64,000 nucleotides of DNA from Pseudomonas gessardii. Lineage in GTDB: Bacteria > Pseudomonadota > Gammaproteobacteria > Pseudomonadales > Pseudomonadaceae. The stretch covers positions 124,001 through 188,000 of the forward strand of contig NZ_MNPU01000002.1 in NCBI RefSeq assembly GCF_001983165.1, given 5' to 3'. A program made the position numbers and the translations under genes. Every line of letters starts with the position of its first letter. The first letter of the stretch is position 1. The notes beneath the pieces are model-generated. The model worked only from the letters and a program-made list of their open reading frames with translations. It ran no database searches and was not told where the DNA came from. Positions 23,094 to 34,412 of the stretch are shown here, piece by piece.

Positions 23094-24860
23094 ATGCTGT
23101 CAGCCCGTCAACGCCGCGCCATTCGCCTGGCCATGCGCTTTATCGCCCCGTATCGCTGGCAGGCCGTCGGCGCCTTGCTCGCACTGATCGTCACCGCAGG
23201 CATTACCTTGTCCATGGGCCAGGGCATCCGCCTGTTGGTGGACCAGGGCTTCATGACCCAATCGCCGCACCTGCTCAACCAGTCCATCGGCCTGTTTATG
23301 ATCCTCGTGTTGGGCCTGGCGGTGGGCACCTTTACGCGCTTCTACCTGGTGTCGTGGATCGGCGAGCGGGTGGTGGCGGACATTCGCCGGCAGGTGTTCA
23401 ATCACCTGATCTACCTGCATCCGGGGTTCTACGAGCACAACCGCAGCTCGGAAATCCAGTCACGCTTGACCGCCGACACCACCTTGCTGCAATCGGTGAT
23501 CGGCTCATCCCTGTCGCTGTTCCTGCGCAATGCGCTGATGGTGATCGGCGGGATTGTGTTGCTGTTTATCACCAACCCCAAGCTCACCAGTATTGTGGTG
23601 GTGGCATTGCCGCTGGTGCTGGCGCCGATCCTGGTCTTCGGCCGCCGCGTGCGCAGTCTGTCGCGCCAGAGCCAGGACCGGATTGCCGACGTCGGCAGCT
23701 ATGTGTCCGAGACCCTGGGCCAGATCAAGACCGTGCAGGCCTACAACCATCAGGTGCAGGATGAGCAACGCTTCGCGCGGACGGTGGAGGAGGCGTTCGC
23801 CACGGCGCGCAAACGCATCGTCCAGCGCGCCTGGCTGATCACCCTGGTGATTGTGCTGGTACTGGGGGCCGTCGGCGTGATGCTGTGGGTGGGCGGCATG
23901 GACGTGATCGCCGGGCGCATCTCCGGCGGCGAGCTGGCGGCCTTTGTGTTCTACAGCCTGATCGTCGGCAGTGCCTTTGGCACCTTGAGCGAGGTGATCG
24001 GCGAGTTGCAACGGGCTGCCGGGGCGGCGGAGCGGATCGCCGAACTGTTGCAGTCGAGCAATGACATCCAGGCGCCGGCCACGGGCGTGATTACGTTGGC
24101 GCAGCGGGTCAGTGGCCGCCTGGAGCTGCAAGACCTGTATTTCTCCTACCCATCGCGTCCCGACCGTTATGCCATCGAAGGCCTGAACCTGAGCGTCAAG
24201 GCCGGCGAAACCCTGGCCCTGGTCGGGCCATCCGGAGCGGGCAAATCCACCTTGTTCGATTTGCTGCTACGCTTCTACGACCCGCAACAGGGGCAGGTGC
24301 TGCTCGAAGGCCAGCCGCTTACCCGTCTCGACCCGCTGGACCTGCGCCGCTGTTTTGCCTTGGTGTCCCAAAGCCCGGCGCTGTTTTTTGGCAGCGTCGA
24401 AGACAACATCCGCTACGGCAACCCGCAGGCTACCTTTGCCCAGGTCGAAGCCGCGGCGCGCATTGCCCACGCCCACGATTTCATCCTGCAAATGCCTGAC
24501 GGTTACCAGACCCATCTGGGCGATGGCGGCCTGGGCCTTTCCGGCGGCCAGCGCCAACGCCTGGCCATTGCCCGGGCCTTGTTGGTGGACGCGCCCATCC
24601 TGTTGCTGGACGAGGCCACCAGCGCCCTGGACGCCCAGAGCGAGCACCTGATCCAGCAGGCCTTGCCGCAATTGATGCAGGGGCGTACCACCCTGGTGAT
24701 TGCCCACCGTCTGGCCACGGTAAAAAACGCCGACCGGATTGCGGTGATGGATCAGGGGAAGTTGGTCGCAGTGGGCACCCACCAGCAGTTGATCGCCAGC
24801 AACCCGCTGTATGCGCGGCTGGCGGCCCTGCAATTCAACGATGGCCACGACGAACTCTAA
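23094..24860 (+). CDS. ABC exporter (fused transmembrane and ATPase domains)
   Basis: A half-transporter of about 588 residues (type IV exporter fold, MsbA/BmrA-like) that would work as a homodimer in the inner membrane. Residues about 20-300 hold six helices ('DIRRQVFNHLIYLHPGFYEHN', 'SSLSLFLRNALMVIGGIVLLF'). The nucleotide-binding domain has Walker A 'GPSGAGKSTLFDLL', the ABC signature 'LSGGQRQRLAIARALL' and Walker B 'ILLLDEATSALD'. The substrate is unknown; this branch includes lipid and drug exporters. I prefer ATG 23094 because AGGTG lies nine bases upstream; GTG 23082 and ATG 23085 are in frame. Confidence 0.88.
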   Translation: MLSARQRRAIRLAMRFIAPYRWQAVGALLALIVTAGITLSMGQGIRLLVDQGFMTQSPHLLNQSIGLFMILVLGLAVGTFTRFYLVSWIGERVVADIRRQVFNHLIYLHPGFYEHNRSSEIQSRLTADTTLLQSVIGSSLSLFLRNALMVIGGIVLLFITNPKLTSIVVVALPLVLAPILVFGRRVRSLSRQSQDRIADVGSYVSETLGQIKTVQAYNHQVQDEQRFARTVEEAFATARKRIVQRAWLITLVIVLVLGAVGVMLWVGGMDVIAGRISGGELAAFVFYSLIVGSAFGTLSEVIGELQRAAGAAERIAELLQSSNDIQAPATGVITLAQRVSGRLELQDLYFSYPSRPDRYAIEGLNLSVKAGETLALVGPSGAGKSTLFDLLLRFYDPQQGQVLLEGQPLTRLDPLDLRRCFALVSQSPALFFGSVEDNIRYGNPQATFAQVEAAARIAHAHDFILQMPDGYQTHLGDGGLGLSGGQRQRLAIARALLVDAPILLLDEATSALDAQSEHLIQQALPQLMQGRTTLVIAHRLATVKNADRIAVMDQGKLVAVGTHQQLIASNPLYARLAALQFNDGHDEL

Positions 24861-24890
24861 AAAAATGCCCGCGTCTCACAACGCGGGCAC
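24857..24890 (-). terminator. intrinsic terminator of slt
   Basis: On the minus strand GCCCGCGT-loop-ACGCGGGC forms a stem followed by a run of T (24865-24857), 34 bases after the slt stop. It abuts the convergent ABC exporter stop. Confidence 0.8.
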
Positions 24891-24923
24891 TTGCAGCTTC
24901 AAGTGTGCAGCTTTCGGCTGTTT

Positions 24924-26852
24924 TTACTGATCATCAAAATAACGCTCGTGCCAATCCACCAACGGCTGTGGCGAGTTGAGCTTCTGCCCGTAGATCACCG
25001 AATAAGACAGCACGTTCTGCACATACTGGCGGGTTTCGTCGAACGGGATGCTTTCCACCCACACGTCGAAACTCAGGTGATCGGCGCCGCGCAGCCATTG
25101 GCGTACGCGGCCGGGTCCGGCGTTGTAGGCGGCGGAGGCGAGCACGCGGTTGCCGTTGAACTGGCTGTGCACCTGGCTCAGGTAGGCGGCGCCGAGCTGG
25201 ATGTTCTTGTCCGGGTCCAGCACCTGCTGCGGTGACGCCAGCGGGATGCTGAACTTACGCGCGGTTTCCTTGGCGGTGGCGGGCATCAGTTGCATCAGGC
25301 CGCTGGCACCGACGCCGGAACGGGCGTCATCCATAAAGGCGCTTTCCTGGCGGGTGATAGCAAACACCCAGCTCGAATGCAGGCCACGGACCTTGGCTTC
25401 ACGCACCAGCGTATCGCGGTGGGCCATGGGGAAGCGGATGTCCAGGTCGTCCCAGTACTTGGCCTGGCTGATGGTGCGGATCGCCGGGAAGTACCACTTC
25501 ATGTCGTAGGCGAGCTTGGCCTGGGCGACCATTTCGTCACGGTTGAAGTGGCGGCTGACGTGATACCACTCACGGCGGCCGTCGACGATCTGGCCACGGG
25601 CATAAAACTCCAGGGCGCGGCGCACACCCGGGGTGTTGCGCACCTTGTTGACCAGGGCGTGGCTCATGACCAGAGGCTGGTTATTCAACTGATACGGGGC
25701 CTGGGAGCGATCCGCCGCGAGGAAGCCATAGAAGTCCCGTTCCCGTGCCAGGCCCTTGTACAGCACCAGCGCTTGCGGGTTCTTCGGCTCGGCCAGCTCC
25801 AGGGCGCGGGCCTGCCAGTAGCGCCAGCGATTGGTGGTGGCCAGGTCCTGGGGCAGCTTGCGGGTCAACTGGTAGGCATCTTCCCAGCGGGCCAGGCGCA
25901 GCAACAGGCGCAGGCGCCATTCGGAGACGGTGTTGTCACGCAGTTCCGGGTCGTATTTGCTCATCACGTCCAGGGCGCGGGGGTCGTAGCGGCGCGCCAG
26001 GGTCAGGCCGATTTCCCGGGCGATGGACACTTTTTCGCCGCGCGAGAAGTGCATGCTGCTGGCATACCCATCCAGCAGGGCCATGGCTTGTTCCGGGTCC
26101 TGGCGCGCCAGGCGGCGCAGGCCCAGGCCGACGGCGTCGGCCATGGCTTCGGTGGCCGGCAGGAAGCGCGATGGGTCACTGAGCAGGGTGGGTTTTTGCG
26201 CCACGTCCACCATCAGGCGGCCCTGGGCGCCCAGGGTCGGCAAGGTTTTCACCAGGCTGTTGGCCAGCGGGTAGTTACGGGCTTCGGCGGCCAGCTTGGC
26301 GCGGTCCCAGATTTTCTGTTCGGTCAATTGCCCGGCGGCGGCCCACTGGCCAAAGGTGGCATCACAGGCGGCCGGCTGGGATTTGCCGGTCATCCACAGG
26401 GCTTCGGCGGTCTTGTAGCCTTCGGCCTTGAGGTTGTGGCTCAGTTGGTACTGGCCGTGGAGGCAGTCCAGTTCGGTGAAGTTGAGCTTGGCGTCGTAGT
26501 ACTTTTCAAAGGTCTGCCAATCGCCACGCTCGGCCAGCCAGCGCAACCAGCGCAGTTTCATCCAGTTGGCCTGGGGCAGGTCGCCATGCTTGGCCAGGAA
26601 CTGTTCGATTTCCTGGTTGCTCGCAGTCTTCAGGCGGGCGGTCAGTTCGTCGTAGGCCAGGTACGGCGTCAGCGGGTAATCGGCCAGGGCCTGGCGGTAT
26701 TGCATATAGGGGCCGGTGTCACCCTTGGCCAGGGCGCGCTTGGCCTGGTCGTAATATTGGCGTTGGGTGGTCAGGTCCACGGCCTGGGCGGTCTGAACGG
26801 CAGTGGAGGAAAGAAGCAGGCAAGATAAAAAGCTGAAAAGGCGACTGCGCAT
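24924..26852 (-). CDS. slt: soluble lytic murein transglycosylase Slt
   Basis: A 642-residue periplasmic lytic transglycosylase that cleaves peptidoglycan to 1,6-anhydro products. A signal peptide spans about residues 1-24 (cut after AQA). A long alpha-superhelical U-domain follows to about 450. The C-terminal SLT domain has catalytic Glu 503 in 'FAITRQESAFMDDARS', then 'GASGLMQLMPATAKETA' and 'ASAAYNAGPGRVRQWL'. The ATG at 26852 gives a proper signal peptide; the longer frame to 26900 would not. Its products feed the recycling pathway that includes NagZ in this window. Confidence 0.93.
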   Translation of the reverse strand: MRSRLFSFLSCLLLSSTAVQTAQAVDLTTQRQYYDQAKRALAKGDTGPYMQYRQALADYPLTPYLAYDELTARLKTASNQEIEQFLAKHGDLPQANWMKLRWLRWLAERGDWQTFEKYYDAKLNFTELDCLHGQYQLSHNLKAEGYKTAEALWMTGKSQPAACDATFGQWAAAGQLTEQKIWDRAKLAAEARNYPLANSLVKTLPTLGAQGRLMVDVAQKPTLLSDPSRFLPATEAMADAVGLGLRRLARQDPEQAMALLDGYASSMHFSRGEKVSIAREIGLTLARRYDPRALDVMSKYDPELRDNTVSEWRLRLLLRLARWEDAYQLTRKLPQDLATTNRWRYWQARALELAEPKNPQALVLYKGLARERDFYGFLAADRSQAPYQLNNQPLVMSHALVNKVRNTPGVRRALEFYARGQIVDGRREWYHVSRHFNRDEMVAQAKLAYDMKWYFPAIRTISQAKYWDDLDIRFPMAHRDTLVREAKVRGLHSSWVFAITRQESAFMDDARSGVGASGLMQLMPATAKETARKFSIPLASPQQVLDPDKNIQLGAAYLSQVHSQFNGNRVLASAAYNAGPGRVRQWLRGADHLSFDVWVESIPFDETRQYVQNVLSYSVIYGQKLNSPQPLVDWHERYFDDQ

Positions 26853-27064
26853 GAGACGTCCGTGCAAAGAAATCAGGACTAGTGCCGGCGCCGCCGACAC
26901 TGATTGCTCCTAGCTTAGCCTTTTGCCTACAGCCGGTGAAAGCTTTGCAGGGCGCTTCGCTGAAGTTCTCAAGAAATGTCCTACAGAACGTGTCGGGCAT
27001 GAAAATGCCGGCCGCTTCACCCCCCAACTCAGGTAGAATGCGCGCCCAGTTTTTGGAGAAGCGT

Positions 27065-28981
27065 ATGACCCTGCTCAAATTCAGCGATGTGTCCCTTGCT
27101 TTCGGCGCTATGCCGTTGTTGGACAAGGTGTCCTGGCAGATCGCCCGTGGTGAGCGGGTGTGCATCATCGGCCGCAACGGCACCGGCAAGTCCAGCATGA
27201 TGAAGCTGGTAAAAGGCGACCAGAAGCCCGATGACGGCTCCGTGTGGCGCGCCCCGGGCCTGAAGATCGGCGAATTGCCGCAAGAATTGCCGGTGGCCGA
27301 CGAACGGACCGTGTTCGACGTGGTTGCCGAAGGCCTCGATGGCGTGGGCGAACTGCTTGCCCAATACCATCACCTGGCGCAGAACTGCGTCACCGAGGAA
27401 GACCTGGACAAACTGATGCACGTCCAGCAAGACCTCGAAGCCCGTGATGGCTGGCGCTTGCAGCAACTGGTCGACAGCACCCTGAGCCGCCTGCAACTGC
27501 CGGCCGACAAGACCCTGGCCCAATTGTCCGGTGGCTGGCGTCGCCGCGTGCTGCTGGCCCAGGCCCTGGTATCCGAACCGGACCTGCTGCTGCTCGACGA
27601 ACCGACCAACCACCTGGATATCGGCGCGATTGCCTGGCTGGAAGAAGCCCTCAAGGACTTCCAGGGCGCCGTGCTGTTTATCACGCACGACCGTTCTTTC
27701 CTGCAGAACCTCGCCACGCGCATCCTCGAACTGGATCGCGGCGGCCTGATCGACTGGAATGGCGACTACGCCAGCTTCCTGGTGCACAAGGAAGCCAGCC
27801 TGGCCGCTGAAGAAACCGCCAACGCGCTGTTCGACAAGAAACTGGCCCAGGAAGAAGTCTGGATCCGCCAGGGCATCAAGGCCCGCCGCACCCGTAACGA
27901 AGGCCGCGTACGCGCCCTGAAAGCCTTGCGTGTGGAGCGCAGCGAACGTCGCGAGCGCACCGGCAAGGCCAATATCCAGCTCGATACCGCCGACAAGTCG
28001 GGCAAGCAGGTGATGGTCCTGGAGAACGTCAGCTTCCATCACCCGGACGGCCCGTTCCTGATCAAGGACTTCTCCATGGTCCTGCAGCGCGGCGACCGCA
28101 TCGGCCTGCTGGGCGCCAACGGCACCGGCAAGACCACCTTGCTCAAGCTGATGCTCAGCGGCCTGCAACCGACCAGCGGCACCGTGGAAGAGGGCACGCG
28201 CATCGACGTGGCCTACTTCGACCAGTTGCGCCACCAGTTGGACCTGGAAAAGACCGTGATCGACAACGTCGCCGAAGGCCGCGACTTTATCGATATCGAC
28301 GGCCAGAGCCGCCACGTGCTGAGCTACCTGGGCGACTTCCTGTTCAGCCCGCAACGTGCCCGCACGCCGGTCAAGGCCCTGTCTGGCGGTGAGCGTGCGC
28401 GCCTGCTGCTGGCCAAGCTGTTCAGCAAACCGGCCAACCTGCTGGTGCTCGACGAACCGACCAACGACCTCGACGTGGAAACCCTCGAACTGCTGGAAGA
28501 GGTCCTGTTGACCTTCAACGGCACCGTACTGATGGTCAGCCACGACCGGGCATTCCTCGACAACGTGGTCACCAGCACCCTGGTCTTTGAAGGCGAGGGC
28601 AAAGTGCGCGAATACGTCGGTGGTTACCAGGACTGGCTGCGCCAGGGCGGCTCGCCGCGCCTGCTGGGCGTGACCGAGAGCAAGTCTGGCAAGGCCGACT
28701 TGAACTCTGCGGTGGTTGCACCTGCCGCTGCCGAACCTGTTCAGGACGCTGCGCCGGCGGCCAAGAAAAAGCTCAGCTACAAGTTGCAGCGTGAGCTGGA
28801 AGCCTTGCCGGGTGATATCGACGCCAAGGAGCAGCAGATCGCTGCCGTGGAGGCCGAAATGGCTGACGCGGGTTTCTACCTGCGTCCTGCGGCGGAAACG
28901 GCCAAGGTTATCGAGTCCCTGGAGAAGCTGAACCAGGAGCTGGAAGTATTGGTTGAGCGTTGGGCCGAGCTGGATGCCTGA
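27065..28981 (+). CDS. uup: ABC-F family ATPase Uup
   Basis: A 638-residue soluble protein with two ABC ATPase domains and no membrane segments. Domain 1 has Walker A 'GRNGTGKSSMMKLV' (from about 36) and 'LSGGWRRRVLLAQALV'. Domain 2 has 'GANGTGKTTLLKLML' and 'LSGGERARLLLAKLF', with Walker B 'NLLVLDEPTNDLD'. The linker between them is rich in Arg/Lys ('ARRTRNEGRVRALKALR'). The C-terminal 80 residues are a coiled-coil hairpin typical of Uup. ABC-F proteins act on ribosomes or translation-linked steps; loss of Uup raises transposon excision in E. coli. ATG 27065 follows GGAGAAG. It is divergent from slt. Confidence 0.92.
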   Translation: MTLLKFSDVSLAFGAMPLLDKVSWQIARGERVCIIGRNGTGKSSMMKLVKGDQKPDDGSVWRAPGLKIGELPQELPVADERTVFDVVAEGLDGVGELLAQYHHLAQNCVTEEDLDKLMHVQQDLEARDGWRLQQLVDSTLSRLQLPADKTLAQLSGGWRRRVLLAQALVSEPDLLLLDEPTNHLDIGAIAWLEEALKDFQGAVLFITHDRSFLQNLATRILELDRGGLIDWNGDYASFLVHKEASLAAEETANALFDKKLAQEEVWIRQGIKARRTRNEGRVRALKALRVERSERRERTGKANIQLDTADKSGKQVMVLENVSFHHPDGPFLIKDFSMVLQRGDRIGLLGANGTGKTTLLKLMLSGLQPTSGTVEEGTRIDVAYFDQLRHQLDLEKTVIDNVAEGRDFIDIDGQSRHVLSYLGDFLFSPQRARTPVKALSGGERARLLLAKLFSKPANLLVLDEPTNDLDVETLELLEEVLLTFNGTVLMVSHDRAFLDNVVTSTLVFEGEGKVREYVGGYQDWLRQGGSPRLLGVTESKSGKADLNSAVVAPAAAEPVQDAAPAAKKKLSYKLQRELEALPGDIDAKEQQIAAVEAEMADAGFYLRPAAETAKVIESLEKLNQELEVLVERWAELDA

Positions 28982-28997
28982 ATGATTTCGCAGCAAT

Positions 28998-29032
28998 AAA
29001 AAACCGGCGCTCTTACGAGCACCGGTTTTTTT
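28998..29032. terminator. bidirectional intrinsic terminator after uup
   Basis: AAAAAACCGG and CCGGTTTTTTT flank a stem-loop with inner GCTC/GAGC pairs, 17 bases after the uup stop. T runs exist on both strands. Confidence 0.88.
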
Positions 29033-29054
29033 ATATGAAATGCACTTCAATAGG

Positions 29055-29140
29055 TAGGAGCTGGCTTGCCTGCGATAGCGGTATGCCAGCCACCAGATGT
29101 ATCAACTGACAGACTGCTATCGCAGGCAAGCCAGCTCCTA
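29055..29140. repeat. REP doublet (REPIN) with perfect 25-bp arms
   Basis: 29055-29079 and 29116-29140 are exact reverse complements (25 bp, TAGGAGCTGGCTTGCC core) around a 36-base loop. They lie between the uup terminator and the 3' end of the universal stress gene. Confidence 0.9.
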
Positions 29141-29159
29141 CATTTGATTTGCAGTGTTC

Positions 29160-29597
29160 TTACGAGCTTTTTACCAGCTTCACTGCCAGTACGTCGCACG
29201 GTGCGCCGTGCAGTACATCGTTGGCAGTGGAGCCCAGCAGCAACGCCAGGCCGTGACGGCCATGGCTGCCCACCACGATCAGGTCGCACTGTTGCTCCTT
29301 GGCCAGTTCGTGGATTTCCTGGCGCGGCTGGCCATATTTGAGGTGGTTTTGCTCTGCTTTCAACGCGGGATACTTATCGGTCAGCCGCCCCAGGCGCTCC
29401 TTGGCCTGGTCGAACTGCTGCTGTTGCAGTTGCGAAAGGTCCATCGGTACGTCGCCGCCAAAGGCCATGGCCATGGGTTCGACGATATGCACCAGGGATA
29501 GCTTGGCGCTATCGCCGGCAACGGCCATGGCGCGCTTGATCACCGGATCGCACTCTTCGGTCAGGTCCACGGCGACCAGAATATGTTCGTAAGTCAT
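29160..29597 (-). CDS. universal stress protein (UspA family)
   Basis: A 145-residue single-domain Usp. It starts 'YEHILVAVDLTEECDPVI' and ends with the ATP-binding signature 'VVGSHGRHGLALLLGSTANDV' (G-2x-G-9x-G-S/T/N type), so it probably binds ATP. Usp proteins aid survival under starvation or anaerobic stress. An Anr-like box about 60 bases upstream would fit oxygen-limited expression, as known for other Pseudomonas usp genes. It is divergent from the next gene and ends at a REP doublet. Confidence 0.92.
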   Translation of the reverse strand: MTYEHILVAVDLTEECDPVIKRAMAVAGDSAKLSLVHIVEPMAMAFGGDVPMDLSQLQQQQFDQAKERLGRLTDKYPALKAEQNHLKYGQPRQEIHELAKEQQCDLIVVGSHGRHGLALLLGSTANDVLHGAPCDVLAVKLVKSS

Positions 29598-29656
29598 GAG
29601 GCGTTCCTCCAGGGGACTGCAATAAGTTCAGTATGGCTGCTTTCAAGCGGATGGGG

Positions 29657-29670
29657 TTGAGTCAGGTCAA
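29657..29670 (-). promoter_or_regulatory. possible Anr/FNR-type box for the universal stress gene
   Basis: On the minus strand TTGACCTGACTCAA matches eight of ten consensus positions of TTGAT-N4-ATCAA. A -10-like CATACT (29635-29630, minus strand) is centred 31 bases downstream, as in class II FNR promoters, and the start codon is 60 bases away. Both outer positions are off-consensus, so this is a candidate only. Confidence 0.45.
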
Positions 29671-29702
29671 ATCCGCTCATCTAGAAATTCGGGAGTACAC
29701 AT

Positions 29703-30140
29703 ATGACGGTCTGGATAGTGGTGTCAATCCTTCTCGTGGTCTTGAGCCCCCTGGCCTGGCTGCGCCCCTCGCGCCACCAGAGCGGGCGCATGGCCCTGCG
29801 CATGGAAGCGCGACGCATCGGCCTGGCCATGCAGCTGTCGCCCCAGGAATGGCCGCACTGGCTCAAGCAGGAGCCGCCCAGCCCTTGTGCGCAGTACTGT
29901 CGGCCACGGCGCGGCAGCAAACCCGCGCTGTGGGTTTACTGGCAGTTGGAGCTGGGTGTGTGGGTCAATCAATGGCAGGAAATCTGCGTTGACGAGAAGT
30001 TGTTGCCGCATTTTGCAACGCTGCCCGATAACGTCTACAAAATCGAAGCCGACGGGCAAATGATTGCCTTGTATTGGGGCGAGAAGGGCGAATTCAGTGA
30101 CTTACAGGCCATCAACACCTTGCTCAAGGCCCTGGCCTGA
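29703..30140 (+). CDS. conserved protein with N-terminal membrane anchor, unknown function
   Basis: I do not recognise a functional family in this 145-residue protein. Residues about 3-20 (VWIVVSILLVVLSPLAWL) form one membrane helix, followed by basic residues ('RPSRHQSGRMALRMEARRIG'), which suggests N-out/C-in topology. The soluble part is rich in Trp ('EWPHWLKQE', 'WVYWQLELGVWVNQWQEI'). The place between usp and fadBA matches P. aeruginosa PA3016 as I remember it. Confidence 0.7.
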   Translation: MTVWIVVSILLVVLSPLAWLRPSRHQSGRMALRMEARRIGLAMQLSPQEWPHWLKQEPPSPCAQYCRPRRGSKPALWVYWQLELGVWVNQWQEICVDEKLLPHFATLPDNVYKIEADGQMIALYWGEKGEFSDLQAINTLLKALA

Positions 30141-30155
30141 TACCTCGCCGCAATA

Positions 30156-30183
30156 AAAAGCCCGACATCATCATCGGGCTGGA
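30156..30183 (-). terminator. hairpin with T-run only on the minus strand
   Basis: AGCCCGA (30159-30165) pairs with TCGGGCT (30174-30180). The T run (complement of 30154-30158) follows the stem only when read leftward. As drawn it would end a minus-strand transcript, although no minus-strand gene is evident between here and fadB. It may also be a weak end for the upstream plus-strand gene. Confidence 0.5.
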
Positions 30184-30613
30184 GTTGGCCAGGCAGGCCG
30201 GTAAATTGTGCAATCCATCGCGCCGTGCATTCGCCCAGGCGTTCAAACGTGCCGCTAGCCTAGCCGGATATCTGTCGCTGTACAGGCACTTTCCAGGCTT
30301 TTTCGATTATTGATTCTGTGAATACCTGCGCATTGATTCGTCTTGGCGGTTCTGAAATGACTGAAAAGTCGCGTTTTGGTGGCCCTTTCGGGCGATTGAC
30401 AATTGCCAGGAATTGACTGAAGGTGGCGTACCCAAATCAAACGGGCGTATGAATTGAGTGTTTGTCTGTAAGGCATCTCATACATAATCCCGACTATCGC
30501 ATTGGCGGGTGTGCCTGGCGCGTTGGCGTGAGCATTGACGACATGATCAATGCCCGACCAGGGGCCAGCGTCCGATGTGTACTGTTCAGCTTCCATATCG
30601 TGGAGATCAGTTG
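30184..30613. other. long intergenic region upstream of fadBA
   Basis: About 430 bases with no convincing gene. A minus-strand open frame (30255-30596) has no ribosome site and an unnatural composition, so I do not call it. The right half holds the paired PsrA-like operator at 30438-30464 and must contain the fadBA promoter; I could not fix its -35/-10 with confidence. Confidence 0.6.
30438..30464. promoter_or_regulatory. paired PsrA-like operator in front of fadBA
   Basis: Two overlapping 14-base sites: CAAACGGGCGTATG (30438-30451) and GAATTGAGTGTTTG (30451-30464). Each has one perfect half of the PsrA motif (G/C)AAAC-N2-4-GTTT(G/C) and one degenerate half. The pair overlaps by one base, exactly as in the psrA promoter at 39586-39612, and 18 of 27 positions agree. 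PsrA is known to repress the fadBA operon in P. aeruginosa. Confidence 0.65.
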
Positions 30614-33966
<3,353 letters not shown>

Positions 33967-33983
33967 GCGTTGGGTTGACGGAA

Positions 33984-34015
33984 GCCGGGGCCCAGTGCCC
34001 CGGTTTTTGTTTTTT
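33984..34015 (+). terminator. intrinsic terminator of fadBA
   Basis: CCGGGGC-CCAGT-GCCCCGG followed by TTTTTGTTTTTT, 18 bases after the fadA stop. Confidence 0.92.
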
Positions 34016-34061
34016 GGAATTTTTAATTTTTTTTTAACAAATTTTGTAAGAGGGCCAGAGC

Positions 34062-34298
34062 ATGCAAGTCGAACCAGGGCTCTACCGGCATTATAAAGGT
34101 CCCGAGTACCGCGTTTTTAATGTGGCGCGGCACTCCGAGACCGAAGAAGAAGTGGTGTTCTACCAAGCGTTGTATGGCGATTACGGCTTTTGGGTACGCC
34201 CCTTGAGCATGTTCCTGGAGACCGTTGAAGTTGACGGCAAGCAGGTCCCGCGCTTTGCTTTGGTGCAGGTCGAACCCAGTCTTTTTTCAGGGCAATAA
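34062..34298 (+). CDS. DUF1653 family protein
   Basis: A 78-residue soluble protein: 'GLYRHYKGPEYRVFNVARHSET' and 'VVFYQALYGDYGFWVRPLSMFLETV' are the conserved DUF1653 signature, a small beta-barrel-like fold of unknown function. It sits between fadA and topA, as PA3012 does in P. aeruginosa from memory. An AT-rich stretch lies just upstream (34015-34055). Confidence 0.85.
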   Translation: MQVEPGLYRHYKGPEYRVFNVARHSETEEEVVFYQALYGDYGFWVRPLSMFLETVEVDGKQVPRFALVQVEPSLFSGQ

Positions 34299-34323
34299 CG
34301 GCAGGTTGCGCGCAATGCCGCGC

Positions 34324-34352
34324 TTGACCTCACTGTGTTGCCACTATATATA
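34324..34352 (+). promoter_or_regulatory. sigma-70-type promoter of topA
   Basis: TTGACC (34324-34329), a 17-base spacer, then TATATA (34347-34352). This near-consensus promoter would start transcription about 55 bases upstream of the topA ATG. Confidence 0.7.
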
Positions 34353-34412
34353 GCGTTGCCGCGTCAGGCGCCAACCGCCTTTCTCTTCTCGAATTCAGGA
34401 ATTTTCCGATCC

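Noticed and set aside
27029..29050. 673-codon minus-strand frame opposite uup
   Set aside because: Antisense shadow of uup; it also runs through the terminator.
30255..30596. 113-codon minus-strand frame in the gap before fadBA
   Set aside because: No ribosome site, odd composition, overlaps the PsrA operator; a non-coding RNA is the more likely reading of any transcript there.
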